Part shown: positions 1 to 10,530 of the stretch, one piece after another
Layout of the letters: every line of letters begins with the position of its first letter
How positions within the stretch are numbered: position 1 is the stretch's first letter
From: Aphelocoma coerulescens
Lineage: Eukaryota; Chordata; Aves; Passeriformes; Corvidae
NCBI RefSeq assembly: GCF_041296385.1
Contig: NW_027183503.1
Location: 407,170 to 471,169 of the forward strand
Direction: 5' to 3'
DNA: 64,000 nt
The notes under the pieces: generated by a model
Database searches by the model: none
The model's input: the letters and a program-made list of their open reading frames with translations, nothing else
What the model was told of the DNA's origin: nothing
Made by a program: the position numbers and the translations under genes

Positions 1-1365
1 CTCCTCCATGATGGATTTCACAGCGCTTCCTTTCGCCCCAGAGATTTGGAAAACAAAATTCCCGGCTGCCCCGGCATCCCTGCAGCTCTCCACAGCTCCA
101 GCCTCGTCCCTCCTCTCCCGTTTCCTTCTCTCCAGTCTCTCCCGCCTGGCCCTGCCGGCTCGGAGGAAGGAGATTCCCCCGGCACCCGCTGCCTCCTCCT
201 CCTGTCCCGTGGGGCGCAGTTGGTGCTTCTGGAGCCGCCTGCCCGCGCAGCCGGACCCGCCCTGCGGCCGCTCCGCGCTGCAGCCGAGGGAATGAACTGC
301 AGGCACCGCTGGGCTGGGCTGGCCCTGGCCGGGTGCCCGGTGCCACCAAAGCCGCTCTGGCACTCTGCTCACAGCTGCAGCACACGGAACACAGAAGGAA
401 AGGGACTGGGACCAGGGCAGGGAGAGCTCACTCACTGCTCACTGCCAGGGCCACAACAGACCCAAGCTGGGGAAATTAATGGAATTTATTTCCAAACCAA
501 TCACACCAGGAGAAGGAGAACTAAAGTCCTCAAAAACCACCTTCCCCACCCCTCCCTCCTTCCCGGGCTCCCAGTCTCCGCCCGCAGTCCCTCTTCTGCC
601 CTCCCTGCACGGCAATCTTGTCACCAGCCATGACCTTGGCTTTTGCCTCATCCCGGGATCTCTTCCCGGACAGGAAGAACTTTCCCCAGCACAGATTCAG
701 GCCGTGGCGGCCTTTGAGGCTCAGGGTGTTTCTCCTGCAGCTCCTTACAGGTCTCCTCTCGCCGTGCCGGCTCTCCTGCGCCACAGAACTCTGCCGGCTG
801 CAGCTTCGCAAACGTCAGGTCCAGGTCTGGATGTTCCCGCACGATTTGCTCGAGGTCTTTGGGGACTGCAGCCGATCCATTGTTGTTGTTGTTGTTCCCC
901 CTCAGCACGGAGCCCATGGATCTGATGGCCCCTGGCCAGGGCCTGGCACAGGAGGTGGAACCTGGGTGCTGCTGCAGCGGCGCCGGGGGAGCCCCAGGAC
1001 TCGCTGTGGCCGCTGTGGCAGCCGCAGCACAGCCCGTTCCCAGCGAGGAGCCGAGGGCGCCGTGGGGCTCTGCAGGACCTCGGCCCTGGGGCTCGTCTGC
1101 ATCAGCCCGGGCAGCTGGGCTGGACTTGGCTTCCTTTGTGTCTCGGGCTGCCCTGGCACAGCAGCCGCCCAGTGCCCAGGGGACAGCAATGGGAGCGGGG
1201 CAGGTCGGGGTGAGCTTCAGTGTCTGTGCCCGGCAGAAATGCCAAAGCCTTCCCTAAGGAGCAGGGAGTGCTGCCAGAGCACAAGATGCTGCTGCTGCTG
1301 CTGCTGAGCACGGGACGGCCCCAGGGCTGATGCCAGACAAAGCCGGGATGGGAGCCACAAACAAC
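1..1365. other. GC-rich stretch without a recognised gene
   Basis: I recognise no gene here. A short TTG/GTT trinucleotide run lies at about 881-897, and a CTG run at about 1288-1307. On the minus strand, 648-917 is an open frame of 89 codons. It starts just upstream of the trinucleotide run (giving an Asn run) and continues into acidic, Glu- and Pro-rich sequence. It could be an exon fragment, but it has no domain I recognise and no clear start context. Open frames on both strands are expected in sequence this GC-rich. Confidence 0.3.
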
Positions 1366-1830
1366 AGGAGGAGGAGGAGGAGCGGGCAGGAGAGGAGGAG
1401 CAGGGAAAGAGGAGGAGGAAGAGCGAGGGGGGAGGACGGATGGAGGAGCAGGAGCGGGAGGAAGAGGAGGGATAAAGGGGGAGGAGCGGGAGGAAGAGGA
1501 GGGCCAGAGGAGGCAGGAAGAGGAGCCGCCACGTGCATCCATCGCTCTCTGTGTCCGCAGCTCTCGGCCTCGCTCCCCTCATCCCGCAGGTGACCGGGGA
1601 GGGGCAGCTCGCCCCAAATATCCTGGGCGGTGCCTGGGGTTGTTTTGGGAGAGGGGATTTTTGGAGCTTGGAGGACTCCAGCACCGAGCCCCAAATATCT
1701 TTGTTGGTTCCTGGGGGAAGGGGGGTTTGGTGTGGCGGGGGGGAGGCGGATGTTTGGATCTTGCAGGGCTCCAAATGTGAGTCGCAAATGCCCCTTGGGG
1801 GATATTGGGGAGCCCCCGGCACGCGGGGTT
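1366..1830. repeat. GGA-rich minisatellite plus exon-like block, copy 1 of a local duplication
   Basis: A GGAGGAGGAGCGGGAGGAAG-type purine minisatellite (about 1366-1525) is followed by an AG...GT-bounded block of about 30 bp (about 1561-1589), and then by about 240 bp of G-rich DNA with recurring 'CTCCAAA' and 'GGAGCTTG' phrases. The same order recurs at about 2950-3310: purine minisatellite, 'tgtgtcc(a/g)cag' acceptor, short block, 'gcag|gtga' donor, G-rich DNA. This is therefore a tandem duplication with an offset of about 1.5 kb. The short block could be an untranslated first exon of the zinc-finger gene family, but that is inference. Confidence 0.55.
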
Positions 1831-2381
1831 TTGTGGTCCCGGTGGCGGCTGCCGGGAGAAATGGGATGGGGCGGGATGGGGCCCGGGAAGGGTGGGATGT
1901 GGATTGGGGTGTGGGATGAAGTGTGGCGGAGGGGGATGGGTGGGATGGGGCCTGGGATGAGGCAGGCGAAGGTTGGGGATGATGAGGCCGGGGGGACCCC
2001 ACTCCTTAGGGGTCTGCGGGGTATCCGCCAGCTCCGAGGGAGTTTTGGGGCACCCCTAATCCTGAGGGGGTGGTGCTGGCAGCGGGGGACACGTGGCTCA
2101 GGCACCTCTGGCCCCACCGGAGCCCCCCCCGGAGCGGAATTTGGGGAGGGGGAGGTGGGGGCGGCCAGGCCGGGCCCCCCCGCGCTGTCCCGGCGGGGGC
2201 CGAGTGCGGGCGGGAGCCCCGCGGGGCCCGGCCCTGCCCGGGCACGGCTGATGCCGCCCGCCCGCGCTCCGCACTGGTCCGGACTGGTGCTCCCAGTGCC
2301 GTGCGGGGCGGGGCCGCTCTGGGGACCCCCCAGGGCACAGCGCGGCTGCTTTGGGGCTGTCGGCAGCGCCCGGCGCTGGGC

Positions 2382-2452
2382 ATGGGGCGTGTGGGGGCAG
2401 CTGGGGCCGCACTGGTGGCACTGGTGGTGCTGGGAGCCCCCCCGGCCGCGGG
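2382..2452 (+). pseudogene. MHC class II beta exon 1 (signal peptide), orphan
   Basis: An ATG opens a 24-residue hydrophobic leader (MGRVGAAGAALVALVVLGAP and so on, ending PAAG) that stops at a GGTGAGCGG splice donor. This is the length, sequence style and splice phase of exon 1 of avian MHC class II B genes, whose product is a cell-surface antigen-presenting chain. The next kilobase has no beta-1 exon on this strand, only G-rich intron-like DNA and then the duplicated minisatellite block. I see no intact class II X/Y-box promoter upstream. The exon itself is not damaged, but the gene around it is missing or rearranged, so I call it an orphan exon or pseudogene fragment. A beta-1 exon (inverted) and a transmembrane exon lie 3-3.6 kb downstream. 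Confidence 0.7.
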
Positions 2453-2949
2453 GTGAGCGGTGAGAAGGGGGGCGGAGCTGGGACCCCAAATTGAGCGAAA
2501 TGGGGAATGGAACCCCCAAAGTGAGCAGGAGGGGCCTGGAACCCCCAAAACCAAGGCCGGGGGAGGGTAGGCAGGGATTGGGGATGGGGAAGGTCCGGGG
2601 GGGGGGGGGGAGAGGGGTCTGGGACCCCCAAACAAAGCGGGAGGGGGATGGGACACCCAAATTGAGCTGGAATGGGGCTGTGGATTGGGGGAACGCTGAG
2701 AAAGGGGAGGAGAGGGGAGGGAAAGCTGGGGTTGGGACAGCAGAAGAGCGGTTCCATGGGGGTGCAGCCCTGTCCCCCAGCACCTGAGCCCTGGAGCGAT
2801 TCCCTGGGGCTCTGGGGAAGGGAGGGATCCACACTGGGGGGTCCCCAACCCCCCTGTCCATCCCTGGAGCTGATCAGGGAGCTCCCCCCACACAGCAGCC
2901 GGTGCTGTGGCAGCCGTGGGGCAGAGGGGGTGGGAAAGGGGGGGCAGGG

Positions 2950-3310
2950 TGGGAGTGGAGGAGGAGCGGGAGGAAGAGGAGGGAGAGAGGAGGAGGAGGA
3001 GCTGGAGAACCACGAGGTTCCACCGCCCACCCACTGTGTCCACAGCACCCCCAGCCCCGGTAGCATCTTTCCCCCCATGCTGCAGGTGAGCGGGGAGGGG
3101 GAGCTCACCCCAAATCTATCGGGGGGTCACCAGGAGGGGTTTTTTTGGAGGGGTGTTTGGAGCTTGCAGATTCTGGAATCGAGCCCAAGCTGTCCTTGCA
3201 TGTCCCTGGGAGGGATTTTTTGGGCCAGAGGGGATATGTGGATCTTACAGGACTCCAAAGCTGAGCTATAATTGCCCCTTGGAGGTCTTGGGGGGTCCAT
3301 GTGAGGATTG
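2950..3310. repeat. GGA-rich minisatellite plus exon-like block, copy 2
   Basis: Second copy of the unit described at 1366-1830. The purine minisatellite is shorter (about 2955-3005). The AG/GT-bounded block is at about 3046-3086, and the G-rich tail (to about 3310) aligns by eye to copy 1 with many substitutions and small indels. The divergence is clearly larger than for the segmental duplication elsewhere in the window, so this is an older event. Confidence 0.55.
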
Positions 3311-3909
3311 CCCAGTACTGGCAGGGTTGGACATTGGCTTTGGGGATCCCCAGGAGAGCGGGGGGCTGGAACACGGGACCCCTGGAGTGGGGAGAGCAGA
3401 GAGGGACGATACCAGAGCTGGGGGACCCCCAAGAGCCTGGAGGGGTGTGGGGACCTGGAGATGAGGTGGGGCTCGGACCCCTCAGCCCTGAAAGGGGCGG
3501 TGAGGAGAGGGGGGAGCCCCAAGTGCCTGAAGTGGAGGGAGGCTGAAGAGGGAGACCCTGGGACCTCTGGGAGCCGAAGCAGAATCAGGAAAAAAGGGAC
3601 CTGTGGGACCCCCAAAACCCCCCAGCATCCCTAAGCAGGACTCCGGAGAGGGGGATCCCCAGGACCCACGGGACCCCCAGCAGCCCTGACAAGAGGGACC
3701 CCCAGAACCCCAAAGTGAGGAGACTGGAAAGGGGGAACTCCTGGAGGCTTTTTTTTGACTCACTGTCAATTTTTTGTTGGTTTTTATGGACACCAGGTAC
3801 CCGGTGACTTCTACCCAAGGTGGACTTGGGCAGTAGGAACCCCCAACCCAACACACTCATCCCTTGTTTCTCCCCAAACCAGGATTTCCCATTCCCAACC
3901 CTTGGCTGG

Positions 3910-4901
3910 ATGGAGGAGGAGGCTGTGAGGAGGAGGAAGATGCCCCGGGACCCCCAGGCAGGTGAGGAGGAAGTCAGTGCCCCTTTCCCCCTCTCTCCTG
4001 CTCCATCTCCCAGCCCAGCATCGCCCCCGGCTGCAGGACAACCCCGCTGCCGACGCCGTCCTGCCGGGGACAGACTGGGGGGATCTCCTTCCCCTTCCCT
4101 GTGGCACGGAGGCAAATCCCATCCTCTCCTTGTCCTTCCTCCCCAGACAAGGAGCTGAGCACGGAGCCCAGGGAGGACAAATCCCCACAGCAGAACCTGG
4201 TGGAAGAGGCTGTTTTGAGCGGCTCCACGGTGCAGGAATCCAATGGGGAGGAAAAGCCCCGGAGATCCCCCACGAGAAGGGACTCCAAAACCAGCCCAGG
4301 GTGCTCTGAGGAAGGAAGACCCACCCTGTTCCGGGAAGGCAGCCGGAGCTTCAGCTGGATCTCCAACCTGGTGATCCAGCAGCAGCTTCACACCAGGGAG
4401 CGGCCCTACAGGTGCCTGGAATGTGGGAAGAGCTTCAGCCACACTTCCAACCTCTTCACCCACCATTGTGTGCACATGGGGGAGAGGCCCTACAAGTGCC
4501 TGGAATGTGGGAAGAGCTTCAGCCAGAGCTCCAGCCTCATCACGCACCAGCGCCTGCACTCTGGGGAACGGCCCTACGAGTGTGGGCAATGTGGGAAGAG
4601 CTTCAGCCAGAGCTCAGCACTAGTCAAGCACCAGAGGATTCACACAGGGGAGAGGTGCTATGAGTGTCTTGAGTGTGGGAAAAGGTTTCAGACCAGCTCC
4701 AATCTCCTCCTGCACCAGCGGATTCACACGGAGGAGAGGTCCTTCTGCTGTCCCGACTGTGGGAAGGGCTTCAGGCAAAACTCCCACCTCATCACCCACC
4801 GGCGCATCCACACCGGGGAGAGGCCCTACAAGTGTCCTGAGTGTGGGAAGAGCTTCTACAGCAGCTCTCACTTGACCAGACACCAACGGAGGCACCGCTA
4901 A
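3910..4901 (+). CDS. C2H2 zinc-finger protein, two coding exons (3910-3961, 4147-4901)
   Basis: Probably a nuclear DNA-binding repressor-type protein of the songbird-amplified short C2H2 family. Exon 1 encodes a basic-acidic start ([17 protein letters not shown]). It is joined through a 185-bp GT-AG intron (split Asp codon, G|AC) to exon 2, which continues with the family's linker ([20 protein letters not shown]). After a degenerate finger lacking its cysteines ([14 protein letters not shown]...) come six complete fingers, each C-x2-C-x12-H-x3-H, joined by HTGERPY-like linkers; two linkers deviate (HMGERPY, HTEERSF). The spliced product is 268 residues, with no KRAB, SCAN or BTB domain. The stop (TAA, 4899-4901) is followed in frame by a further finger-like stretch ending near 4980. 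I chose the start because it matches the family's conserved N-terminus and begins directly upstream of a good donor. Confidence 0.85.
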
Positions 4902-5296
4902 GGGAAGCCCTGTGAGTGCCCCGAGTGCAGGAAGAGCTTTGTCCTCTGCTCCAACTCCATCTCCCATCAGAGGAGCCACGTTTGGCAGAGCCCTGGTGAC
5001 CCACATTCCCTGTGATCCAGGTTGGGAAGACCCCTGGCTGGTGCTCTCCACGTTCTCCTGGATCCCCGTAGGCACCTGGGTGAACGCAGGGGCCAGAACA
5101 TCCATCAGGACTCAGATCAACATTGGAAATTCATTGGAAAGAGCTGATTTTTTAACTTTACACCCTAAAAATTTTCATCTGTTCTGTCCAATTGTTTCTT
5201 CTGGTGGCATCAAGCCACCCTGGATGATCTTGGAGGTTGTTTTCAATCTAAGTAATTTCGATGTTTATCCCATTGAAAAAACAAAACTGAGGTAAA

Positions 5297-5302
5297 AATA
5301 AA
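5297..5302 (+). promoter_or_regulatory. Polyadenylation signal of the zinc-finger gene
   Basis: AATAAA about 395 bp after the zinc-finger stop codon, in AT-rich DNA that contrasts with the GC-rich surroundings. It is the first canonical signal downstream on this strand and fits a short 3' UTR. Confidence 0.6.
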
Positions 5303-5392
5303 GAAATTAAACAAAGAGATCTAAAGCTGCACCATTTTCCCACCATTTGGGGATGAATTTGGGGTTCAGAGGAATATTTGGGAGGATCTGAG

Positions 5393-5635
5393 TGTTGTGG
5401 GGCTGCAAAGCCAGGCAGATTGGGACCACAGTCTCACAGTTGTGCTGGCAGAACGTGTCCACCTGAGCCCATCTGTTCTCCAGGAATTCCAGTTGTCTGT
5501 CCCAGTCCCTGCCCTGGGTCTGCCCATCTGGGGTGTCCCCCCCAAAGTGCCCAAATCGCTGCTGAAGTGCCCGAGCTACTCTGGGCTGTGGATGTTCCTG
5601 TCCACCACCCTGTCCTGGTCGGTGCCATGAGGGGG
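5393..5635 (-). pseudogene. MHC class II beta exon 2 (beta-1 domain), inverted and broken
   Basis: Read on the minus strand, 5630 down to about 5545 encodes an NGT-E-RVRFV-like segment (HGTDQDRVVDRNIHSPE). It is followed by a TAG stop, then LGHFSSDL; a frame change at the run of seven G gives GHFGGDTPDG and then EFLENRWAQVDTFCQHN. This order (strand S3/S4, GDTP turn, alpha helix with the second conserved Cys in CxHN) is that of the MHC class II beta-1 domain, which forms half of the peptide groove. The copy has one in-frame stop and one single-base frameshift. It lies opposite in orientation to the exon 1 fragment at 2382 and the transmembrane exon at 5953, with the zinc-finger gene between. 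It is non-functional as it stands. Confidence 0.7.
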
Positions 5636-5952
5636 TGGGAGGGGGTCTGGGAGCTCCTTGGGACTGGGAGGGGCTTTTGTGGTTCTTGGGGCCATTTTTG
5701 GTGCTGTGATGGGGATTGGGGGGCTTTTGGGGCAGTCTGTGAGGGAGTTTTTGGGTGTTGGCAGGGCTCTGTGGCTTGCAGAGAATTTGGGTGGGTGTTG
5801 GGGGAGATGGGGAGGGGATTTGGTGGCTCTTGGGGCCATTTCTATTGCATGGAGTGGTTGGGGGAGTCCTGGCTGGGAGCTGTGGGGTGGTTTGAGGGGT
5901 CTGGGAGCAGCTGTGGGGTTGGAGGGAGTTTTTGGGATATGTGACCCCCAGA

Positions 5953-6047
5953 TCCCCAGAGCTGCCACCAGACCCCACCCCCAAGATGCTGCCGGGGGTC
6001 GGGGGTTCCATGTTGGGGTTCATCCTCCTGGCACTGCAGGAGAAGGT
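5953..6047 (+). pseudogene. MHC class II beta transmembrane exon remnant
   Basis: After a CCCCAG acceptor the frame reads into PKMLPGVGGSMLGFILLAL, then EK at a GTGAGG donor. The KML-GVGG-LG-I-LAL pattern is the connecting peptide and transmembrane segment of avian MHC class II beta chains. About 80 bp further, after 'gcccacag', a short GLLS sequence resembles the end of the cytoplasmic exon, but lacks the stop expected there. No beta-2 (Ig) exon is found upstream, so the gene is incomplete. Confidence 0.6.
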
Positions 6048-6479
6048 GAGGGGGGGTCCCCAGGGGCCGTGTGTGTCCCCCCAGAGCATGTGTGACCACC
6101 CCCATCCCGGTGTCACCCCCTTTTCCCTGCCCACAGGGCTCCTGAGCCAGCCCCTGCTGCCCCGGGAGGGAATTTGGGGAGGGGGCAGAGGGGGTGCGCA
6201 GCCCCTGCCGGGGGATGACCCCGGCCCAGCGCCCTTCGTTCAGCACCGAGCTGGGCGTGGGGCCGCAGGAGGAAGAGGCCGATGGGAAGCAGATCCTGCA
6301 GGGGAGACAGGGCTTGGGCTCAGGGCAAGGTTCTGCCCTGCACACCTGGCTCAGGTGTGAGCCTGCCCCGGGAAGGGAGCGGGACATTCCCATCCCCACG
6401 GATCAGGGCTGGGAGCAGCGCGGGGATCACGGACATGGAAATACGGGGAGCCACTGGGACTGCACTGAGGGGTGAATGA

Positions 6480-7694
6480 TCCCCCCCAGCACCTTTCCAG
6501 GCCGCCCTGTGACCTGAGAAATGCTCGCTGGGCCTCGGCCTTGGCCAAGAGCCCCCGGGCTCAGCTGCTCTGAGCTCAGGCGCTGCCGGCTCCCGCAGCC
6601 CGCCCAGGGCCGCCCTGCCCGTGCCGGGGCTGTGCTGGAATTCTCTGCTGCTGCTGGGCCACTCGGGGGGTCTGGCCCAGCCGGAAAGGTGACCTTGAGC
6701 CAGGAGCTTTCCTTGGCCGCAGCAAAGCCTCAGCATGGAAAGACCTTCCCAGCGCTGTGCCCTGGGCCGGGAGGGATTGTGCCACCAGAGCTGTCCCTCC
6801 ATTTCTTCTGCCAGGCAGCTCTAGGACATGGAAAGTGGAGAAGCCAGAGCTGCCTCTCAGCTTTCCGCAGTCCTGCTGAGGAATCCTGTGTGGGAAGCAG
6901 CCTGGGAACAGGGTTTAGGTGCCAGGGCAGGGGAATTCAGAGCCCTTTCCTCCCCCGTGGGCCGAGGCTCTGGCCTTTGCAATGGCCCTGCAGCTGCCAG
7001 AGGGGCCTTTTTGGCTCAGCTGAGAGCAGTCCTGCTGCAAGGCTGTCCTCGAGCTGCTTGGGCTGCACATGTGCCCAGGGAATGCTCATTGCTTGCAGTC
7101 TCAGGCGCTGTGGGTGTGCAGGTGTAACTACTGCAGGAGGGAACAGCTCTGCTGGGGGCAGTTCTCTTTTTCTTGGTGGTTTTTCTGTTGAATGAACGTT
7201 CCCTGCCAGCTCCGGGCAGAGCTCTGTAGCTGTATGTGGCACTTGTCTGTGGCACTGTGGCTCAGGAGGTGGCCAAGGGGAGCTTGGCCGAGGTGTGGGC
7301 AGAGGAATGGCCATCAGGCCAGGCTGGGGGGTCAGCGGCCGGTCAGTTGCGTTGCGTGGCCGCGGCTCTGGACGCTTGTGTGGGAGCGTGTGCAGGGCTG
7401 GAAGGCTGGGGCTGCCGCCGCTGTGTCGCAGAGCCGGGAAGGCCGGGGCTGGCCCGGCCCTGGCCCGGCCCCGCCAGCTCTGCCAGCTGCCGGCGGGGAC
7501 ACAAAGGGCAGCTCCGAGCTGCGGCCGCTGCGCTGCGGCCGCACAAACGCAGCGCCCGCAGAGCTCCAGGGCAAGGTGCTGGCCCTGGCTCGGGGCTGGG
7601 CCGGGGCCAGCGGCAGAAAATCAACTTGCAGCTCGGGCCCCGCAGCAGGGAGGAGCAGCAATTGCTGGGGGAGAGAGACTCTTGCCAAGGGCCT
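6480..7694. other. GC-rich intergenic DNA, nothing recognised
   Basis: High GC with long but unstructured open frames on both strands. I see no splice-bounded exon, conserved domain, LTR or LINE signature. About 7420-7620 is particularly CpG-rich. Blank by inspection. Confidence 0.4.
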
Positions 7695-7905
7695 GCGGGG
7701 CCGGGCCCCAGGGAACGGCTTCCCGCTGCCCGAGGGCAGGCTGAGATGGGATGTGGGGCAGCAATGGTTCCCTGGCAGGGCGCTCAGGGCCTGGCACAGG
7801 CTGGCCCCAGAAGCTGCGGCTGCCCCCGCATCCCTGCAAGTGTCCCAGGCCGGCTCGGCCATTGGGGCTTCCTGCCCAGGAGGGCTGGGCTGGGCTGGGG
7901 CTGCT
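7695..7905 (+). mobile_element. CR1 LINE 3'-end remnant
   Basis: The phrases 'gggaacggctt...ctgcccgagggcaggctgagatgggatgt' and 'ggcctggcacaggctggcccca' follow the order of the CR1 3' region (gaatggctt...gagggcagg...ggcacaggttgcccagag). The copy is old and has lost the 8-bp terminal repeat. Confidence 0.6.
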
Positions 7906-8415
7906 GAGGGCGGGATGGGCTCTGGCTGAGCCAGCTGAAGGCTGCGCATGATGAGGCCGGGGGGACCCCGTTGCCGAGTGGGTTCTGGGGTATCCCACAT
8001 TCCTGAAGGGATGTCAGGGTATGTCCTGTTCCTGAGGCAGTTTTGGGGTCCCCCCAATGCTTAGGGAGGGGTTCTGAGAGGGGGGCTCTGGTGCTTGGAA
8101 GGGGGACCTATTGTCAGGGAGCCGGGGAGCCCATTTTGGGAAGGATGCTGCTGTTTCTGGCAATGTTGAGAGGTTCTGAATGGGCTGTGGTGCCCTGGCT
8201 GTCATTTTGGGACTTGAGGTGAGCCCATGGGCACAGCAAGGGCTGAGGAGAGGTTCCAAGCTCCCATTTGGGATGGAGGGATTGAGCGGGTGCCTCCAAT
8301 AAACTCAATCCCAGCCCCAATGTGTCGATGGCAGCCCCAAATGGCTCGATCCGTCAGCCCCAAGGCCCGGCTGTGGGGAGTCAGGAGCCACAGAAGGGGA
8401 ATTGGTGTCCAGGAG

Positions 8416-8503
8416 GGATGGGATGGGATGGGATGGGATGGGATGGGATGGGATGGGATGGGATGGGATGGGATGGGATGGGATGGGATGGGATGGGATG
8501 GGA
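8416..8503 (+). repeat. (GGGAT)n pentanucleotide microsatellite
   Basis: About 17 uninterrupted GGGAT/ATGGG units. Coding-like frames across it (repeating Met-Gly-Trp-Asp) are an artefact of the repeat. Confidence 0.95.
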
Positions 8504-8807
8504 GTGGCATCATGGGGGTGGGATGAAGTTTGGGATTGATGGGGTGGTTTGAACACTTGGAGTGGGGCACTCCAGGGAGGAAAACCAGGAGCTGCTTTTG
8601 GGGAGGCTCCTGCTGCTTTTTGACAATTTTGGGGCCTTTAAGTGGCTTCTGGGAGGTTGCAGTGAATTTGGGGAAGGTGCCGTAAGCCCCCCGCAATTTG
8701 GGTGGCTGAGGTGAAATCCCCACATTTTGGGAGGGTGAGAGAACCCTAATTGGGAGGGGATCCTGCTGCTTTGCACCCCTTCAATGGGTTGGGAAGTGGC
8801 TTGTGAG

Positions 8808-8880
8808 GGAAGGAAGGAAGGAAGGAAGGAAGGAAGGAAGGAAGGAAGGAAGGAAGGAAGGAAGGAAGGAAGGAAGGAAG
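8808..8880 (+). repeat. (GGAA)n tetranucleotide microsatellite
   Basis: About 18 perfect GGAA units. It leads directly into the long purine tract. GGAA arrays are core binding sites for ETS-family factors; whether this one is used is unknown. Confidence 0.95.
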
Positions 8881-9216
8881 ATGAAAAGTAAAATAGAAGA
8901 AAGAAAAAAAGAAAGAAAGCAACAAGAAATAATAAAGAAAAAAAAAGAAATAAAAGCATTTAAAAATGAAGTAAGGAAGCAAGCAAAATATAATAAAAAT
9001 TAAAGAAAGAAAAGAAGAAAGGAAGAAAATCAAAAGACATATAAAAAAGAAAATGAAAATAATGAAAGAAGAGAAGAAAAAGAAAGAAAGCAAGACTAAA
9101 TAACATGAAACCAACAAGAAAAAAATTATTAAAAAACAAAGAAAAATCATTAAAAAATGAAGCAAGCACATTAAAAGATAATAAAAATGAAGGAAAGAAA
9201 GAAAAGAGGAAAGAAA

Positions 9217-9300
<84 letters not shown>

Positions 9301-10293
9301 AAAAGAAAGAAAGAAGAAAAATTAACAAGAAAATGAAAAAAGTGAAGAAAACAGAAAAGAAGAAACAAAGAAACAATGAAAGCAAGAGTACATAACATGA
9401 AACCAACAGGAAAATAAAAGAAAAAGGAAAAAAAGAAGAAAGAAAGAAGCAAGGAAAAAAGAAAAAAAGAACAGAAAGAAAGACACAAGAATGAAACTAA
9501 AGAAGAAAAGAAAGAAAGCAAAAAGAGAAAGAAGACAGAAAGCAGCAATAAAAATTTAAAAGAAAGAAAAAATATAAAATAATGAAGAAAGAAAGCTAAA
9601 AGAAATCAACATGAAAATTTAAAAAGCAAACAACAGTAAAAGATAAAAGAAAGATTCAATAACGTGAGACCAAGAAGAAAAACAACAAAAAAAAAGAAAT
9701 GAAGAAGAAAGCAGCAAGAAACAATAGAAAACCAAGAAAAATAATCAAAAATTCAGAAAGAAAAAAGCAAAAAGATAATAAAAATGAAAGAAGGAAAGGA
9801 AGAAAAAAAGAAAGACTGAAAACATGAAACCAAGAAGAAAATAAATGTTAAGAAAAGTGAAAAGAAGCAGAAAGAAAGAAACAAGGAAGAAAGAAAATGA
9901 AGAAAGAAAGACACGAGCAAAAATAAAAGTACATGAGAAAGAAAGATGAAAGACAGAAAGCAACAAAAAAGAAAGAAAAAGAAAAAAGGTAAAAAAATGA
10001 ACGAAAGAAAAAAGAAGGAAAGAAAACAAAAAGAAACCAACAAGAAAATTTAAATAGTGAACAAAAAGAGAAGAAAGAAAGACTAAGTAACATGAAACAA
10101 AAGAACTTTTAAAAAAGGAGGAAAGAAAGAACCAAAAAAGAAAGAGAAAAGAAAAAAAAAGAAAGACAAGAAAAAATAAAAGAAGAAAAGAAAGAGAGAA
10201 GAAAGAAAGCAACAAAAAAAAAATAGGAAAAAGAAAGAAAAAAGATGAAAGAATGAAGAAAGAAAGAAAGCTAAAAGAAATCAAGAAGAAAAT
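8881..10293 (+). repeat. 1.4 kb purine-rich (GAAA)n-derived tract
   Basis: Almost pure A/G on the plus strand for about 1.4 kb, with a perfect (GAAA)n core at about 9219-9301. Within the decayed part the phrase 'aacatgaaaccaa(c/g)aagaaaa' recurs at about 9101, 9395, 9660, 9820 and 10088, so the tract is built from larger duplicated blocks, not only slippage of GAAA. Open frames on the minus strand (Leu/Phe/Ser-rich) are composition artefacts, not membrane proteins. Confidence 0.9.
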
Positions 10294-10339
10294 GTAAACC
10301 TTGTGCCACTCCGGGACCTTGTGCAGCCAAGGAGAGCAT

Positions 10340-10530
10340 TGTGAGAGTGCGGGGCCATGGAACCAAGGGACCATTGTGACCTTGTGGGGCCTCATGGACT
10401 CAAGGGACCATTGCCACACTGTGGGGCCTCATGGAATGAAGGGTCCATTGTGACACTGCAGAACCAAGGACACCATGGTTACACTGTGGGGCCCATGGAA
10501 CCAAGGGACCATTGGGACACCCCGTGGCCT
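10340..10530 (+). repeat. 37-bp minisatellite
   Basis: Units beginning CATGG(A)A..AAGGGACCATTG start at 10356, 10393 and 10430, exactly 37 bp apart, with degenerate units around 10467 and 10496. Each ends in a 'gtggggcct' phrase. It lies between the purine tract and a decayed ERV. Confidence 0.8.

Noticed and set aside
1217..3108. Very long proline-rich minus-strand frames (up to 535 codons)
   Set aside because: GC-rich, stop-poor DNA gives overlapping long frames in several phases; they run through the duplicated minisatellite and the MHC exon without any domain.
8227..8556. Frames with Met-Gly-Trp-Asp or Ile-Pro-Ser-His repeats
   Set aside because: Produced by the (GGGAT)n microsatellite.
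8746..10419. Long Leu/Phe/Ser-rich minus-strand frames resembling multi-pass membrane proteins
   Set aside because: They are translations of the purine-rich repeat tract; the sequence is low-complexity with no unique coding content.
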